Source: Sphingomonas sp. IBVSS2 (GTDB lineage: Bacteria > Pseudomonadota > Alphaproteobacteria > Sphingomonadales > Sphingomonadaceae). Taken from it: 64,000 nt of DNA. The notes under the pieces were generated by a model. That model was not told where the DNA came from. It worked only from the letters and a program-made list of their open reading frames with translations, and searched no databases. The translations under genes and the position numbers were made by a program. Positions 19,409 through 29,141 of this stretch are shown one piece after another (within the stretch, counting starts at the first letter, position 1; every line of letters begins with the position of its first letter). The stretch lies in assembly GCF_002127225.1 (NCBI RefSeq), contig NZ_NFUR01000001.1, positions 1,592 to 65,591 of the forward strand, written 5' to 3'.

Positions 19409-20873
19409 CCAGGCACAGGCGCACGGGGACCTGCGCCCCGAGCAGCAGGCCCCGCGCGCGCAGCCAGGCAAGCGGCGCCGGTTCGTGCCGCTCGAAGTTC
19501 GCCTCGCGCAGCACCTGCCTGCCCGCGCACGGCACCTTGCCGAGCGTGAGCAGGTCCCGGCGCGGCGCTTCCCCGCCCAGCGGCAGCGCGGCGGCGCCGG
19601 GGACGAGGGCGAAGGTCCGCCGCGTCCATTCGTCGGTCGCGAGGCTTCCAGGGCGTGCGGTGGCGATCCAGCCCGCGGCGGCGGCCCGCGCCGATGCGAG
19701 ATCAGGCTGGTCATAGGCCATCAGCAGCGCGCGGCCGGCCAGCAGCGCGAAGAGCGCCGCGACGATCAGCCGGCCGCCGTCGCGCCAGGCCCGCGCCCCG
19801 AGCACGCCCAGCGTCGCCGCCGCCGCCGCATAGGCGAAGGGAAACATGCGCGGCTTGGGATCCACCGCCAGCACATAGGTGAGCAGCACGAAATGGAGCA
19901 GCGCCGCGATCGCGACCAGGCGCAGCCACCGGTCGCGGCGCCAGGCCCGCCACCGCGCCGCCGCGAGCGCCAGCGCGCCGCACAGCGTCAGCCCGCACAG
20001 CGGATCGGCGAGCAGGTTGAGCAGCGGGTCCACCGTCCAATGGACATGGATGCCCATGCTGCGCCGCCAGTTGCGGATGAAGTCGAGGTTGAGCAACGGG
20101 CTGCGGCTGGTGTCCACGCCCGCCGCCAGCTCGGTGGTGGGAATGCGGCCATGGTGGAGCGAGAGCTTCCAGCCATATAGCGGGTCGCCGGTCGCCATCG
20201 CATAGGCTAGCGCCTCGATGCCGAGCAGCGCCGCGGCCGCAGCGGCGAAGGGCAGTGCGAGCCGCCGCCGGTCCGGCGCCAGCATCAGCCAGCCCAGGCC
20301 GAGCAGCGGCAGCAGCGCCAGGCTGCTCATCCGCGTCATCACGGCCAGCGCCAGCATCGCCCCCGCCCCCGCCGCCCAGCGCGCATCGTTCCGCTCGAGC
20401 GCGATCTGGATGGCGAGCAGGCAGGCCATGGTCCAGGCGAATTCGGGCTGGTCGACCAGCGGCTGGAGCGCGTTGAGCGGGAACAGCGGAGTCAGCGCCA
20501 GCGCCGAGCCCGCCAGCATCGCCGCCGCGGCGCCGAAGCGGCGCTCGACATTGGCGACGAACAGCAGCAGCCCCGCCACGGTGTAGAGCAGCGGCACCAG
20601 CCCCACCGTCCAGGGGCCCTCGCCGGACAGGGCGAGCACGGCGCCCATCGGCGCCACCAGCGGAAACCGCGCCGCCCAATGCGTGTCGGGAAGACAGAGG
20701 CCGTGCCGGGCCACGCACCGCGCCGCTTCGAGATAATACCAGTCGTCGCCGCCGCCGCCGACATAGGGGCGCGGGAACAGCAGGACGAGCCCGAGCAGCA
20801 GCGCGAGCGGCACCGCCCAGGCGGGCATGCGCCACCCGGTCTCGCTCGATTCGATCGCGGCGATGCGCGCCAT
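19374..20873 (-). CDS. ArnT/PMT-like membrane glycosyltransferase (GT39/GT83 type)
   Basis: A 499-residue multi-pass protein. The first helix ([16 protein letters not shown]) leads to a periplasmic loop with [19 protein letters not shown], where the acidic pair is the usual catalytic feature of polyprenyl-phosphate-dependent glycosyltransferases. Around ten more helices follow, then a short soluble C-terminus. Such enzymes transfer a sugar from a lipid carrier to lipid A, protein or polysaccharide; the acceptor here cannot be read. The gene stands alone, divergent from infC, and overlaps the GNAT gene at its 3' end. Confidence 0.78.
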   Translation of the reverse strand: MARIAAIESSETGWRMPAWAVPLALLLGLVLLFPRPYVGGGGDDWYYLEAARCVARHGLCLPDTHWAARFPLVAPMGAVLALSGEGPWTVGLVPLLYTVAGLLLFVANVERRFGAAAAMLAGSALALTPLFPLNALQPLVDQPEFAWTMACLLAIQIALERNDARWAAGAGAMLALAVMTRMSSLALLPLLGLGWLMLAPDRRRLALPFAAAAAALLGIEALAYAMATGDPLYGWKLSLHHGRIPTTELAAGVDTSRSPLLNLDFIRNWRRSMGIHVHWTVDPLLNLLADPLCGLTLCGALALAAARWRAWRRDRWLRLVAIAALLHFVLLTYVLAVDPKPRMFPFAYAAAAATLGVLGARAWRDGGRLIVAALFALLAGRALLMAYDQPDLASARAAAAGWIATARPGSLATDEWTRRTFALVPGAAALPLGGEAPRRDLLTLGKVPCAGRQVLREANFERHEPAPLAWLRARGLLLGAQVPVRLCLVRPAPPHGAGG

Positions 20874-21087
20874 GCCCTGCCCTTTCGGACGCCTTCATGG
20901 CCCGGCCGGTCCTAAGCCATCGCTAAAACCGGGCTTGCAGGCAGTGCCTCTACACCCGATATCTGCGGTTGCCGGGCCACAGTGCACGGAATTTCGGCGG
21001 AAATGCAGGCATCGGACTACCCGAGTGCCGCATCCTGCGTTATTGAGCCGCCCAAACCCTGAGTCCGCAACAACAGGAGCAAGTCGT

Positions 21088-21633
21088 ATACGTCCGCCCA
21101 TGAATCGCCGCTCGATGGTGGCACCGCCGATGAACGGTCCGCGGTTTAACGAATTCATTCAGTCGCCCAAGGTCCGCGTGATCGACCATGAGGGTGAGAA
21201 TCTCGGCGTGATGTACACGCGCGAGGCGATGGAACAGGCGCAGGAGCTTGGACTCGACCTGGTCGAGGTGTCCCCCAATGCGGACCCGCCCGTCGCCAAG
21301 TTCCTCGATGTCGGCAAGTTCAAGTACGAGGCGCAGAAAAAGGCGAACCTCGCCCGGAAGAGCCAGAAGACGCAGGAGATCAAGGAGATCAAGATGCGTC
21401 CGAACATCGACGATCACGATTACGACGTGAAGATGAAGGCGATCCACAAGTTCATCGGCGAAGGCGACAAGGTGAAGGTCACCCTGCGCTTCCGTGGCCG
21501 CGAGCTTTCGCACGGCCAGCTCGGCATGGCGCTGCTCCAGCGCGTCCAGCAGGACTGCGCCGAGGATGCCAAGGTCGAATCCTATCCGCGCATGGAAGGC
21601 CGCCAGATGCTGATGGTGCTGGCGCCCAAGTGA
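21088..21633 (+). CDS. infC: Translation initiation factor IF-3
   Basis: IF-3 keeps 30S subunits free and checks initiator codons. The N-domain has [20 protein letters not shown] and [16 protein letters not shown]; a Lys-rich linker ([18 protein letters not shown]) leads to the C-domain ([27 protein letters not shown]). The start is unusual. AGGAG at 21075-21079 stands 8 bases before an in-frame ATA (21088) but 20 bases before the first ATG (21100). IF-3 genes commonly use AUU/AUA/AUC codons for autoregulation, so I annotate ATA 21088 (181 residues). The ATG would give 177. The stop overlaps the GH16 start (TGATG). Confidence 0.95.
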   Translation: MRPPMNRRSMVAPPMNGPRFNEFIQSPKVRVIDHEGENLGVMYTREAMEQAQELGLDLVEVSPNADPPVAKFLDVGKFKYEAQKKANLARKSQKTQEIKEIKMRPNIDDHDYDVKMKAIHKFIGEGDKVKVTLRFRGRELSHGQLGMALLQRVQQDCAEDAKVESYPRMEGRQMLMVLAPK

Positions 21634-22493
21634 TGCGATGCGGCGCTCTGGCGGCGGCACTGCTGCTGCCGGGCGCCGCTTCCGCCCAGACGATCCAGGC
21701 CCCGCTCTCCACTGCCCATGCCGACGCGCCGATGGCGGTGCCGCCGGGCTATGCACGGGTCTGGTCCGACGAGTTCGACGGCAAGCGCCTCGACCCCCGC
21801 AAATGGGCCTATGACACCAGCCGCAACAAGGAAGGCTGGTGGAACAACGAGCTGCAATATTACGCCGCGAACCGCCGCGAGAATGTCCGCCTCGAGCGCG
21901 GCAGGCTCGTCATCGAGGCGCGCAGGGAGCGGCTGAGCGGCCGCGCCGATCATGGCGGCCAGGACTATAGCTCGGGCAAGATCCAGACCCGCGGCCGCGC
22001 CGACTGGACGGGCGGCTTCATCGAGGTCCGGGCGAAGCTCGCCTGCGGCAAGGGGCTGTGGCCGGCGATCTGGATGCTCGGCAGCGACGAGAAGGCCGGC
22101 TGGCCCGGCCTGGGCGAGATCGACATCATGGAGCATGTCGGCTGGGATCCCGGCCGCGTCCATGGCTCGATCCACACCAAGGCCTATAATCACGTCATCA
22201 AGACGCAGAAGACCGCCCAGGCAATGGTGCCGGACGCCTGCACCGCCTTTCACGACTATCAGCTGGACTGGAACCAGGATCGCATGCTGATCGGCGTGGA
22301 CGGCCGCGCCTTTCTGCGCTTCGACAACGACCACAAGGGCAATCCCGACACCTGGCCCTTTGCCGGCCCGCAATATCTGATCCTCAACGTCGCGGTCGGC
22401 GGCTGGGGCGGCGACAAGGGAATCGACGCCGATGCATTCCCTTCACGCATGGAAGTCGAATACGTCAGGGTCTGGCAGAAGAAGCGGGACTAG
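21633..22493 (+). CDS. Secreted glycoside hydrolase family 16 (beta-glucanase/laminarinase type)
   Basis: A 286-residue protein with signal peptide RCGALAAALLLPGAASA and a GH16 jelly-roll. The active site GEIDIMEHVG gives nucleophile E162 and acid/base E167. The aromatic cleft has WWNNELQYY, and LKLACGKGLWPAIWML-type strands precede the site (ACGKGLWPAIWML). It likely cleaves beta-1,3 or mixed-linkage glucans in the periplasm or outside. The ATG at 21633 overlaps the infC stop, so expression may be coupled to infC, an odd pairing of housekeeping and secreted functions. Substrate fine-specificity cannot be read from sequence. Confidence 0.9.
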   Translation: MRCGALAAALLLPGAASAQTIQAPLSTAHADAPMAVPPGYARVWSDEFDGKRLDPRKWAYDTSRNKEGWWNNELQYYAANRRENVRLERGRLVIEARRERLSGRADHGGQDYSSGKIQTRGRADWTGGFIEVRAKLACGKGLWPAIWMLGSDEKAGWPGLGEIDIMEHVGWDPGRVHGSIHTKAYNHVIKTQKTAQAMVPDACTAFHDYQLDWNQDRMLIGVDGRAFLRFDNDHKGNPDTWPFAGPQYLILNVAVGGWGGDKGIDADAFPSRMEVEYVRVWQKKRD

Positions 22494-23163
22494 CGGCGCG
22501 CCGGGGGAAGGCACTGGCGCAGAGGTTACTTCCGCGATGGCCTCGGCTCCACTCCCATCCCCGCGAAAGCGAGGATCTCACGCGATGACGTCGCCTCTTC
22601 CACCGTCATGCTGAACTTGTTTCAGTATCCCACTCCCCTCAGGCGATATCGCTCGTGGAAGGTAGGGCCCTCAAGCAAGCCAAGGGCGGGGCGATGGTTT
22701 GGCACAAATCACTTGACATGATGAACCATATGGGTTAGCACTGCACCCGTCCCGCCTGCCAGGCCAGCATGCGGACACAGAAGGCCGGTGGATGCACGTT
22801 GCAGCCACCGGTGGACCGGCGCGGAGCCGTTCGGCACAAGTCGAAGCTTCGCCGCATTGCCCGCTGCAGAGCCCCTTGCCTCAAAAACTACCCCTGACCC
22901 TTTCCACGGCCGCAATACAGGGGAGGCACGCCGCAGCATCAAGTCTCGACGCGACACGCCACCAATGCCAACCAACCATCGTCGTCGAGCGCCGAGCGCC
23001 TGGAAAGAGAACGCGCCGGTCCTTCCTTCCGTCATCCCCCGGCTGCCCAATGGCAGACCGGGACAGACGCGCTTCCCAACTCTCCATCTCCCCGCCAGCG
23101 GGACCAGGGAAATGACGGTGGGAGGTGCTTTTCCTGTTCTTCGAACCGGCGTAAGGGCCGCGC
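22494..23163. other. Gene-poor intergenic region with repeat remnants
   Basis: A 670-base gap between the GH16 and asparaginase genes. It holds one half REP hairpin (22604-22628) and a degenerate CCCGCGAAAGCGAGG hairpin at about 22558. A TTGACA element at 22713-22718 is followed by an AACC-ATATG-GGTT near-palindrome but drives no recognisable gene. The part from 22780 to 23130 codes for nothing I recognise on either strand. Confidence 0.6.
22604..22628 (+). repeat. Single REP hairpin, family A (half copy)
   Basis: CGTC followed by ATGCTGAA-CTTGT-TTCAGTAT (stem with one G-U pair), the same hairpin as in the paired elements at 14661 and 23685. The mirror-image partner is absent here. Confidence 0.75.
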
Positions 23164-23658
23164 ATGACCAGCACCCAGCCCATCCTCGTGCTCACCACCG
23201 GCGGCACGATCGACAAGCAATATTTCGACGCCTCGAGCAAATACACGATCGTCGGCACCATGGTGACCCGGCTGCTCGAGCTGGGCCGCGTGCTGCATCC
23301 CTTCGAGGTCGAGGAAGTGATGCGCAAGGACAGCCTGGAGATGGACGATGCCGATCGCGCCCTGATCGCGTCGCGCGCCGCCGCATCGGATGCGAAGCGC
23401 ATCGTCATCACGCACGGTACCGACACGATGACCGAGACCGCCAAGGCGCTGACCGGCATCGAGGGCAAGACGATCGTGCTGGTCGGCGCGCTCGCCCCGG
23501 CACGCTTCGCCGAGAGCGATGCCACCTTCAACCTCGGCATGGCCTTCGCCACCGTCCAGGTCGCGAGGCCGGGAGTCTATATCACCATGAACGGCACCGT
23601 GTTCGAAGCCGGCAAGGTGGTGAAGGACCGCGAGGCGGGCAGGTTCGTGGAGATTTGA
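23164..23658 (+). CDS. Half-size asparaginase-domain protein
   Basis: A 164-residue protein equal to only the N-terminal domain of type I/II L-asparaginases, which normally span about 330 residues. The two catalytic signatures are present: LTTGGTIDKQYF (nucleophile Thr near residue 12) and ITHGTDTMTETA (about 80-91). The C-terminal domain is absent by design, since the stop is clean and the protein ends in a compact REAGRFVEI tail. Standalone asparaginase N-domains are a known family in proteobacteria but their reaction is not established. AAGGG before ATG 23164 supports the start. A REP pair follows before hutU. Confidence 0.82.
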   Translation: MTSTQPILVLTTGGTIDKQYFDASSKYTIVGTMVTRLLELGRVLHPFEVEEVMRKDSLEMDDADRALIASRAAASDAKRIVITHGTDTMTETAKALTGIEGKTIVLVGALAPARFAESDATFNLGMAFATVQVARPGVYITMNGTVFEAGKVVKDREAGRFVEI

Positions 23659-23684
23659 AGGGCAACGTTGCAACGCCCCCAGAC

Positions 23685-23772
23685 CGTCACCCTGAACTTG
23701 TTTCAGGGTCCAACTTTCCACGTGCCGTACCGCTTGAGGCAGGTTGGATGCTGAAACAAGTTCAGCATGACG
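23685..23772. repeat. Paired REP hairpins, family A (copy 2)
   Basis: CCCTGAA-CTTGT-TTCAGGG (23690-23708) and ATGCTGAA-ACAAG-TTCAGCAT (23748-23768), bounded by CGTCA and TGACG, are perfect hairpins in mirror orientation. Stem bases differ between the two halves but pairing is kept. Located between convergent asparaginase and hutU genes. Confidence 0.88.
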
Positions 23773-23797
23773 AAGGGGAAAGGACGATGGAATCGCC

Positions 23798-25453
23798 CTA
23801 CAATATCCCCGGCAGGTTCAGTCCCTTCTCCCGCGCGCAATCGATCGCGATGTCATAGCCCGCATCGGCGTGCCGCATCACGCCGGTCGCGGGATCGTTC
23901 CACAGCACCCGCTCGAGCCGCCTGGCTGCTTCCGGCGTGCCGTCGGCGACGATCACCATGCCGGCATGCTGCGAATAGCCCATGCCGACGCCGCCGCCAT
24001 GATGCAGCGAGACCCAGGTCGCGCCGCTCGCGGTGTTGAGCAGCGCGTTGAGCAGCGGCCAGTCGGAAACCGCGTCCGATCCGTCGCGCATCGCCTCGGT
24101 CTCGCGATTGGGGCTGGCGACCGATCCGCTGTCGAGATGGTCGCGGCCGATGACGATCGGGGCCTTGAGCTCGCCCGACGCCACCATCTCGTTGAAGGCC
24201 AGACCCAGCCGGTGCCGGTCGCCCAGGCCCACCCAGCAGATGCGGGCGGGAAGCCCCTGGAAGCGGATGCGCTCGGCGGCCATGTCGAGCCAGTTGTGGA
24301 GATGCGCGTCGTCGGGCAGCAGCTCCTTCACCTTGGCGTCGGTCCTGGCGATGTCCTCGGGATCGCCCGAGAGCGCGGCCCAGCGGAACGGCCCGACCCC
24401 CCGGCAGAAGAGCGGGCGGATATAGGCGGGGACGAAGCCGGGGAAGTCGAACGCATTGGCCACGCCCTCGTCGAGCGCGACCTGGCGGATGTTGTTGCCG
24501 TAATCGACCGTCGGCACGCCCGCCGCATGGAAGTCGAGCATCGCGCGGACATGCCGTGCCATGGCGGCCTTGGCGGCCCTGGCCGTCCCTTCCGGATCGC
24601 GCTCGCGCCGCTCGATCCACTCGGCGACGGTCCAGCCGGCGGGCAGATAGCCGTTGACGGGGTCATGTGCCGAGGTCTGGTCGGTCAGCAGGTCGGGGCG
24701 GATGCCGCGGGCGAACATCTCGGGCAGGATCTCGGCCGCATTGCCGAGCAGGCCGACCGAGACCGGCTTGTCGGCGCCGTGGATGATCGCGAGCGCTTCG
24801 TCGATCGTCTCGGCAGCCCGGTCGAGATAGCCGGTGCGCAGGCGCATCTCGATCCGGCTGGGCTGGCACTCGATGGCCAGGCACGAGGCGCCCGCCATCA
24901 CCGCCGCCAGCGGCTGTGCCCCACCCATGCCGCCCAGGCCCGCGGTGAGCAGCCAGCGCCCCTTCAGGTCGCCGCCATAATGCTGGCGGCCCATCTCGGC
25001 GAAGGTCTCGTAGGTGCCCTGCACGATGCCCTGGGTGCCGATATAGATCCACGAGCCGGCGGTCATCTGGCCATACATCGCCAGGCCCTTGCGATCGAGC
25101 GCGTTGAAATGCTCCCAGGTCGCCCAGTGCGGCACGAGGTTCGAATTGGCGAGCAGCACGCGCGGCGCGTTCTCGTGTGTGCGGAACACGCCGACGGGCT
25201 TGCCCGACTGGATCAGCAGCGTCTCGTCGGCTTCGAGATCGCGCAGCGCGGCGACGATCCTGTCATAGCTCTCCCAGTCGCGGGCGGCGCGGCCGATGCC
25301 GCCATAGACGACCAGCTCCTCGGGCCGCTCTGCGACATCGGGGTGCAGGTTGTTCATCAGCATGCGCAGCGGCGCTTCGGTGAGCCAGCTCTTTGCGGTG
25401 CGTTCCGTGCCAGTGGCGGGCTTGATGATGCGGCTGTTGTCGAGGCGAGTCAT
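23798..25453 (-). CDS. hutU: Urocanate hydratase
   Basis: A 551-residue NAD-dependent enzyme that converts urocanate to imidazolonepropionate, the second step of histidine breakdown. Family marks are [25 protein letters not shown] at the start (about 34-58), [25 protein letters not shown] (NAD region) and [22 protein letters not shown] lies in the later half, and the length equals the usual ~555. It is the last gene of the leftward hutI-hutH-hutG-hutU operon, overlapping hutG by ATGA. Expression should follow the HutC operator upstream of hutI. Confidence 0.97.
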   Translation of the reverse strand: MTRLDNSRIIKPATGTERTAKSWLTEAPLRMLMNNLHPDVAERPEELVVYGGIGRAARDWESYDRIVAALRDLEADETLLIQSGKPVGVFRTHENAPRVLLANSNLVPHWATWEHFNALDRKGLAMYGQMTAGSWIYIGTQGIVQGTYETFAEMGRQHYGGDLKGRWLLTAGLGGMGGAQPLAAVMAGASCLAIECQPSRIEMRLRTGYLDRAAETIDEALAIIHGADKPVSVGLLGNAAEILPEMFARGIRPDLLTDQTSAHDPVNGYLPAGWTVAEWIERRERDPEGTARAAKAAMARHVRAMLDFHAAGVPTVDYGNNIRQVALDEGVANAFDFPGFVPAYIRPLFCRGVGPFRWAALSGDPEDIARTDAKVKELLPDDAHLHNWLDMAAERIRFQGLPARICWVGLGDRHRLGLAFNEMVASGELKAPIVIGRDHLDSGSVASPNRETEAMRDGSDAVSDWPLLNALLNTASGATWVSLHHGGGVGMGYSQHAGMVIVADGTPEAARRLERVLWNDPATGVMRHADAGYDIAIDCAREKGLNLPGIL

Positions 25454-26247
25454 TCCGGGGCTCCGGCGAAAGTGAGACAGGCGGTGAGGATCTGGGCGAG
25501 CGCGTCGCGCATCGGCGCGGCGCGGGCTTCGTCATAGGGGGTGGGCCAACATGCTTCGTCGAAGCCGGCGGGCTCGTCGATATAGCCGCGGCAGGCCAGC
25601 TCCATCTGGATGGCGTGGACGCCCCGTTCGGGCCGCCCGTAATGGCGCGTGGTCCAGCCGCCGCGGAAGCGCCCGTCGGTCACCTGGCTCCAGGGCGTCG
25701 CGGCGCAGGCGGCTTCCACGGCCTGGCGCAGGGCCGGGGCGCAGGTCGTGCCGCCATTGGTGCCGATGTTGAACTGCGGCAACTCGCCCTCGAACAGCCG
25801 CGGCACATGGCTGCGGATCGAATGGGCGTCGTAGAGGACGAGCCTGGGGTGGATCGTCCGGAGGCGGGCGATCTCCGCCTCGATCGCGGCGTGATAGGGG
25901 TCGAAATAAGCGGTGCGCCGCCGGGCGATCTCGTCCGCATCGGGGTTCTGGAGCGGCTCGCCGTCGAAGGTGGTGGTGGGGCAGAGCTCGGTCGTCGCCT
26001 GACCGGGGTAGAGCGAGGCGCCCGAGGGATCGCGGTTCACGTCGATCACGCTGCGGGAAATGCCGGTGCGGATCGTGGTCGCGCCGAGGCCGGCGGCGAA
26101 GGCGTAGAGCCGGTCGATCCACCAATCGGCGTCCTTGCGGGCGAGCCAAGGTGAGGGGAACGCGACCTCCGCCGGAATGTCCGTCCCGGTATGCGGGAAG
26201 GCGACGATCAGCGGCGCTTCGCCACGATGGACCTCGAGCCAGTTCAT
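25450..26247 (-). CDS. hutG: N-formylglutamate deformylase
   Basis: A 265-residue zinc amidohydrolase-like enzyme that releases formate and L-glutamate from N-formylglutamate, the last step of the five-step histidine route. [11 protein letters not shown] (about 15-25), [13 protein letters not shown] (about 64-76), [15 protein letters not shown] (about 137-151) and [10 protein letters not shown] are the family signatures, with His/Asp metal ligands. Its presence with hutF, rather than a formiminoglutamase, fixes the pathway as HutF plus HutG. It overlaps hutH upstream and hutU downstream by ATGA. Confidence 0.95.
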   Translation of the reverse strand: MNWLEVHRGEAPLIVAFPHTGTDIPAEVAFPSPWLARKDADWWIDRLYAFAAGLGATTIRTGISRSVIDVNRDPSGASLYPGQATTELCPTTTFDGEPLQNPDADEIARRRTAYFDPYHAAIEAEIARLRTIHPRLVLYDAHSIRSHVPRLFEGELPQFNIGTNGGTTCAPALRQAVEAACAATPWSQVTDGRFRGGWTTRHYGRPERGVHAIQMELACRGYIDEPAGFDEACWPTPYDEARAAPMRDALAQILTACLTFAGAPE

Positions 26248-27773
26248 GCGACCCCCGGCAACGCGATTCCCGCCGCCTCGGCCACCGCGCCGGCGCGGAC
26301 CAGCGCAGTCGCGGCCTCGATGTCGGGATGGAAGTGCCGGTCATGGTCGAGCGTCGGCACGTCGCGCCGCAGCCGGGCGCGGACGCGTTCCAGCGCCGCG
26401 GAGGAGGCGAGCCCGGCATGGAAGTCGCAGCCCTGGGCAGCGGCGAGCAGCTCGATGCCGATCACCGCGCCGGCGTTCGCCGCCATCTCGAGCAGGCGGC
26501 GGGCGCCGTGCGCGGCCATCGAGACATGGTCCTCCTGGTTCGCCGAGGTCGGGATCGAATCGACGCTGGCCGGCGTGGCGCGCTGCTTGTTCTCGGAGAC
26601 GAGCGCCGCGGCGGTCACCTGGGGGATCATGAAGCCCGAATTGAGCCCCGGCCGGGGCGTGAGGAAGGCCGGCAGGTTGGACAGGGCCGGATCGACCAGC
26701 ATCGCGATCCGGCGCTCGGCGATCGAGCCGATCTCGCAGATCGCCAGCGCGATCATGTCCGCCGCGAAGGCCACCGGCTCGGCGTGGAAATTGCCGCCCG
26801 ACAGCGCCTCGTCGGTCTCGGGGAAGATCAGGGGGTTGTCCGAGACGCCGTTCGCCTCGGTCTCCAGCGTCGTGCCTGCCTGGCGCAGCAGGTCGAGCAC
26901 CGCGCCCATCACCTGGGGCTGGCAGCGCAGGCAATAGGGGTCCTGCACGCGCGGATCATTGTCGCGGTGCGAGGCGCGGATCGCGGAGCCGGCCATCAGC
27001 GTGCGCAGCGTCTCGCCCACCGCGATCTGGCCGGGATGGCGGCGCAGCCGGTGGATGCGCGGATCGAACGGCGCGTCGGTGCCCTTGGCCGCCTCGGTCG
27101 AGAGCGCGCCGGTCACCAGCGCCGCCTGGAACAGCGTCTCGGTCTCGAACAGCCCGGCCAGGGCGTTGGCAGTGGAGAATTGCGTGCCATTGAGCAGGGC
27201 GAGCCCTTCCTTGGGCCCGAGCGTCAGCGGGGTAAGGCCGGCCTCGGCCAGCGCCTGCTCGGCCGGCAGCACGCGGCCGCCTGTTTCGATCTGCCCGACG
27301 CCGATCATCGTCGCGGCCATGTGGGAAAGGGGGGCGAGGTCACCGCTCGCGCCGACCGACCCCTGGCTCGGCACCACCGGCGTGAGGCCCCCGGCCAGCA
27401 TCGCTTCGAGCAGCGCCACCGTCGCCGGCCGCACGCCCGATGCGCCCTGGGCGAGGCTCGCGAGTTTCAGCGCCATCATCAGGCGGACCACGGGAGCAGG
27501 CGAGGGCGCGCCCACGCCCGCGGCATGGCTGAGCACGATATTGCGCTGGAGCGTGGCCAGGTCCTCGGCCTCGATCTTCACGCTGGCGAGCTTCCCGAAG
27601 CCGGTGTTGATCCCATAGACGGGTTCGCCATGCGCCAGGATGCGCGCCACCGCGGCAGCGCTTTCGGCGATCCGCGGGTTGGCGGCGGGATCGAGCTTCG
27701 GCACTGCGCCGCGCCAGATCGCGCGCCATTCGGCCAGCGGCACCGCGCCGGGGATCAGCAGGATTTCGGTCAT
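26244..27773 (-). CDS. hutH: Histidine ammonia-lyase
   Basis: A 509-residue lyase that deaminates L-histidine to urocanate with an MIO electrophile built from the Ala-Ser-Gly in [14 protein letters not shown] (about 140). Other marks are [12 protein letters not shown] (about 52-63), [24 protein letters not shown] and the Glu of NQEDHVSM. The length matches the family. The ATG at 27773 overlaps the hutI stop and decides the start; the frame stays open far upstream without initiation support. Active as a cytosolic tetramer in other bacteria. Confidence 0.97.
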   Translation of the reverse strand: MTEILLIPGAVPLAEWRAIWRGAVPKLDPAANPRIAESAAAVARILAHGEPVYGINTGFGKLASVKIEAEDLATLQRNIVLSHAAGVGAPSPAPVVRLMMALKLASLAQGASGVRPATVALLEAMLAGGLTPVVPSQGSVGASGDLAPLSHMAATMIGVGQIETGGRVLPAEQALAEAGLTPLTLGPKEGLALLNGTQFSTANALAGLFETETLFQAALVTGALSTEAAKGTDAPFDPRIHRLRRHPGQIAVGETLRTLMAGSAIRASHRDNDPRVQDPYCLRCQPQVMGAVLDLLRQAGTTLETEANGVSDNPLIFPETDEALSGGNFHAEPVAFAADMIALAICEIGSIAERRIAMLVDPALSNLPAFLTPRPGLNSGFMIPQVTAAALVSENKQRATPASVDSIPTSANQEDHVSMAAHGARRLLEMAANAGAVIGIELLAAAQGCDFHAGLASSAALERVRARLRRDVPTLDHDRHFHPDIEAATALVRAGAVAEAAGIALPGVA

Positions 27774-28957
27774 TGGCCCTTCCAGATGCGGGCATGGAGC
27801 GGGTTGAGCCCCATGCGATAGACAAGCTCGGCCGGCCGCTCGACGTCCCAGATGGCGAGGTCGCAGGACTTGCCGGGTTCGATGGTGCCGATCTCGTGGT
27901 GAAGGCCCAGTGCCCGGGCCGCCTCGCGGGTCATGCCGGCCAGGCATTCCTCCACGGTGAGGCGGAACAGCGTCGCGGCCATGTTCATGACGAGCAGGGG
28001 GCTGGTGAGCGGGGAGGTGCCGGGATTGCAATCGGTGGCGAGGGCGATCGGCACCCCCGCGTCGCGCAGCGCCTGGATCGGCGGCAATCTGGTCTCGCGG
28101 ACGAAATAGAAGGCGCCGGGCAGGAGCGTGGCCACCGTGCCCGCCTCGGCCATCGCCGCGATCCCGGCATCGTCGAGAAATTCGAGATGGTCCGCCGACA
28201 GCGCGCCATGGGAAGCGGCGAGCGCGGCGCCATGCTGGTTGGAAAGCTGCTCGGCATGGAGCTTCACGCGCAGCCCATGCGCCCCGGCCGCTTCGAAGAC
28301 CCGCCGGATCTCGTCGGCAGTGAAACCGATATTCTCGCAAAAGGCATCCACCGCATCCGCCAGCCCGGCCTCGGCCACCGCCGGGATCATCGTCTCGCAG
28401 ACGAGGTCGACATAGCCGGCGCGATCGTCCGCATATTCGGGCGGCAGCGCATGCGCGCCGAGAAAGGTCGTCGCGATCCGGACCTTGCGCGCCTGGCCCA
28501 ATGCCCTGGCCGCGCGCAGCATCTTAAGCTCGCCGTCGAGCGAGAGGCCATAGCCCGACTTCACTTCGACGGTGGTCGCGCCCTCGGCGATCAGCGCGTC
28601 GAGCCGGGGCAGCGCGCCCGCCACCAGCTCGGCCGCGCTCGCCGCCCGGGTGGCGCGCATCGTCGAGACGATCCCGCCGCCGGCCCGCGCGATCTCCGCA
28701 TAGCTCGCGCCCTGGAGGCGCAGCTCGAACTCGTGCGCGCGGTCGCCGCCATGGACCAGGTGCGTGTGGCAATCGATCAGCCCGGGGGTGATCCAGCGCC
28801 CCTTGCAATCGACTGTCTCGATGGCGTCGGGCGCCTCGCTGGCCGGGCCGACCCAGGCGATCCGGCCCGCCTTCGCCGCCACGGCGCCATGCTCGACGAT
28901 GCCCATCCCGGGGCCCGCCATCGTCGCGATCCGTGCATTGGTCCAGAGTCGGTCCAT
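27770..28957 (-). CDS. hutI: Imidazolonepropionase
   Basis: A 395-residue amidohydrolase that opens 4-imidazolone-5-propionate to N-formimidoyl-L-glutamate. Metal ligands are [17 protein letters not shown] (about 63-79) and [17 protein letters not shown] (about 230-246), with [12 protein letters not shown] later; these are diagnostic for HutI. It is the first gene of the leftward hut operon. The start lies 25 bases from the HutC operator, which also faces divergent hutF. Confidence 0.97.
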   Translation of the reverse strand: MDRLWTNARIATMAGPGMGIVEHGAVAAKAGRIAWVGPASEAPDAIETVDCKGRWITPGLIDCHTHLVHGGDRAHEFELRLQGASYAEIARAGGGIVSTMRATRAASAAELVAGALPRLDALIAEGATTVEVKSGYGLSLDGELKMLRAARALGQARKVRIATTFLGAHALPPEYADDRAGYVDLVCETMIPAVAEAGLADAVDAFCENIGFTADEIRRVFEAAGAHGLRVKLHAEQLSNQHGAALAASHGALSADHLEFLDDAGIAAMAEAGTVATLLPGAFYFVRETRLPPIQALRDAGVPIALATDCNPGTSPLTSPLLVMNMAATLFRLTVEECLAGMTREAARALGLHHEIGTIEPGKSCDLAIWDVERPAELVYRMGLNPLHARIWKGQ

Positions 28958-28982
28958 GCGCGCATCCTTGCCTGTTGGATTG

Positions 28983-29000
28983 ATTATGTCTAGACATAAT
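28983..29000. promoter_or_regulatory. HutC operator in the divergent hutI/hutF promoter
   Basis: Perfect 18-bp palindrome (ATTATGTCT/AGACATAAT) with centre GTCTAGAC, matching the GTMTAKAC-type site of HutC/FarR-subfamily GntR repressors. It reads CATAAT on both strands, a -10-like hexamer, so one bound dimer could block both directions. A HutC gene lies 1.5 kb away in the same locus. Confidence 0.88.
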
Positions 29001-29023
29001 GAAAGGCCTGTCGCACACTTTGT

Positions 29024-29105
29024 CCGTCATCCCGGCGAAAGCCGGGATCTCGCGCGGCCCTTGCCCCGCAATCGCCTGAGATCCCGGCTTCCGCCGGGAT
29101 GACGG
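29024..29105. repeat. Paired REP hairpins, family B
   Basis: CCCGGC-GAAA-GCCGGG (29031-29046) and CCCGGC-TTCC-GCCGGG (29083-29098) in mirror orientation, bounded by CCGTCAT and ATGACGG; outer arms of 28 bases pair almost fully. It is inserted between the HutC operator and the hutF start. Confidence 0.85.
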
Positions 29106-29141
29106 AAATGGGGCGGGAATGACGGGAATGGGAAGGCCTGG

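Noticed and set aside
21003..21062. Nineteen-codon frame ([19 protein letters not shown]) before infC
   Set aside because: A leader-peptide role was considered, but there are no repeated codons or attenuator hairpin and the ribosome site is weak.
22713..22741. TTGACA promoter with AACCATATGGGTT and a six-codon frame
   Set aside because: The hexamers are plausible but no gene follows before 23164 and the minimal frame MMNHMG is too short to support.
26244..28340. Long 5' extension of the hutH frame into hutI
   Set aside because: The family start at 27773 with the ATGA junction is clear; the extension only reflects lack of stop codons.
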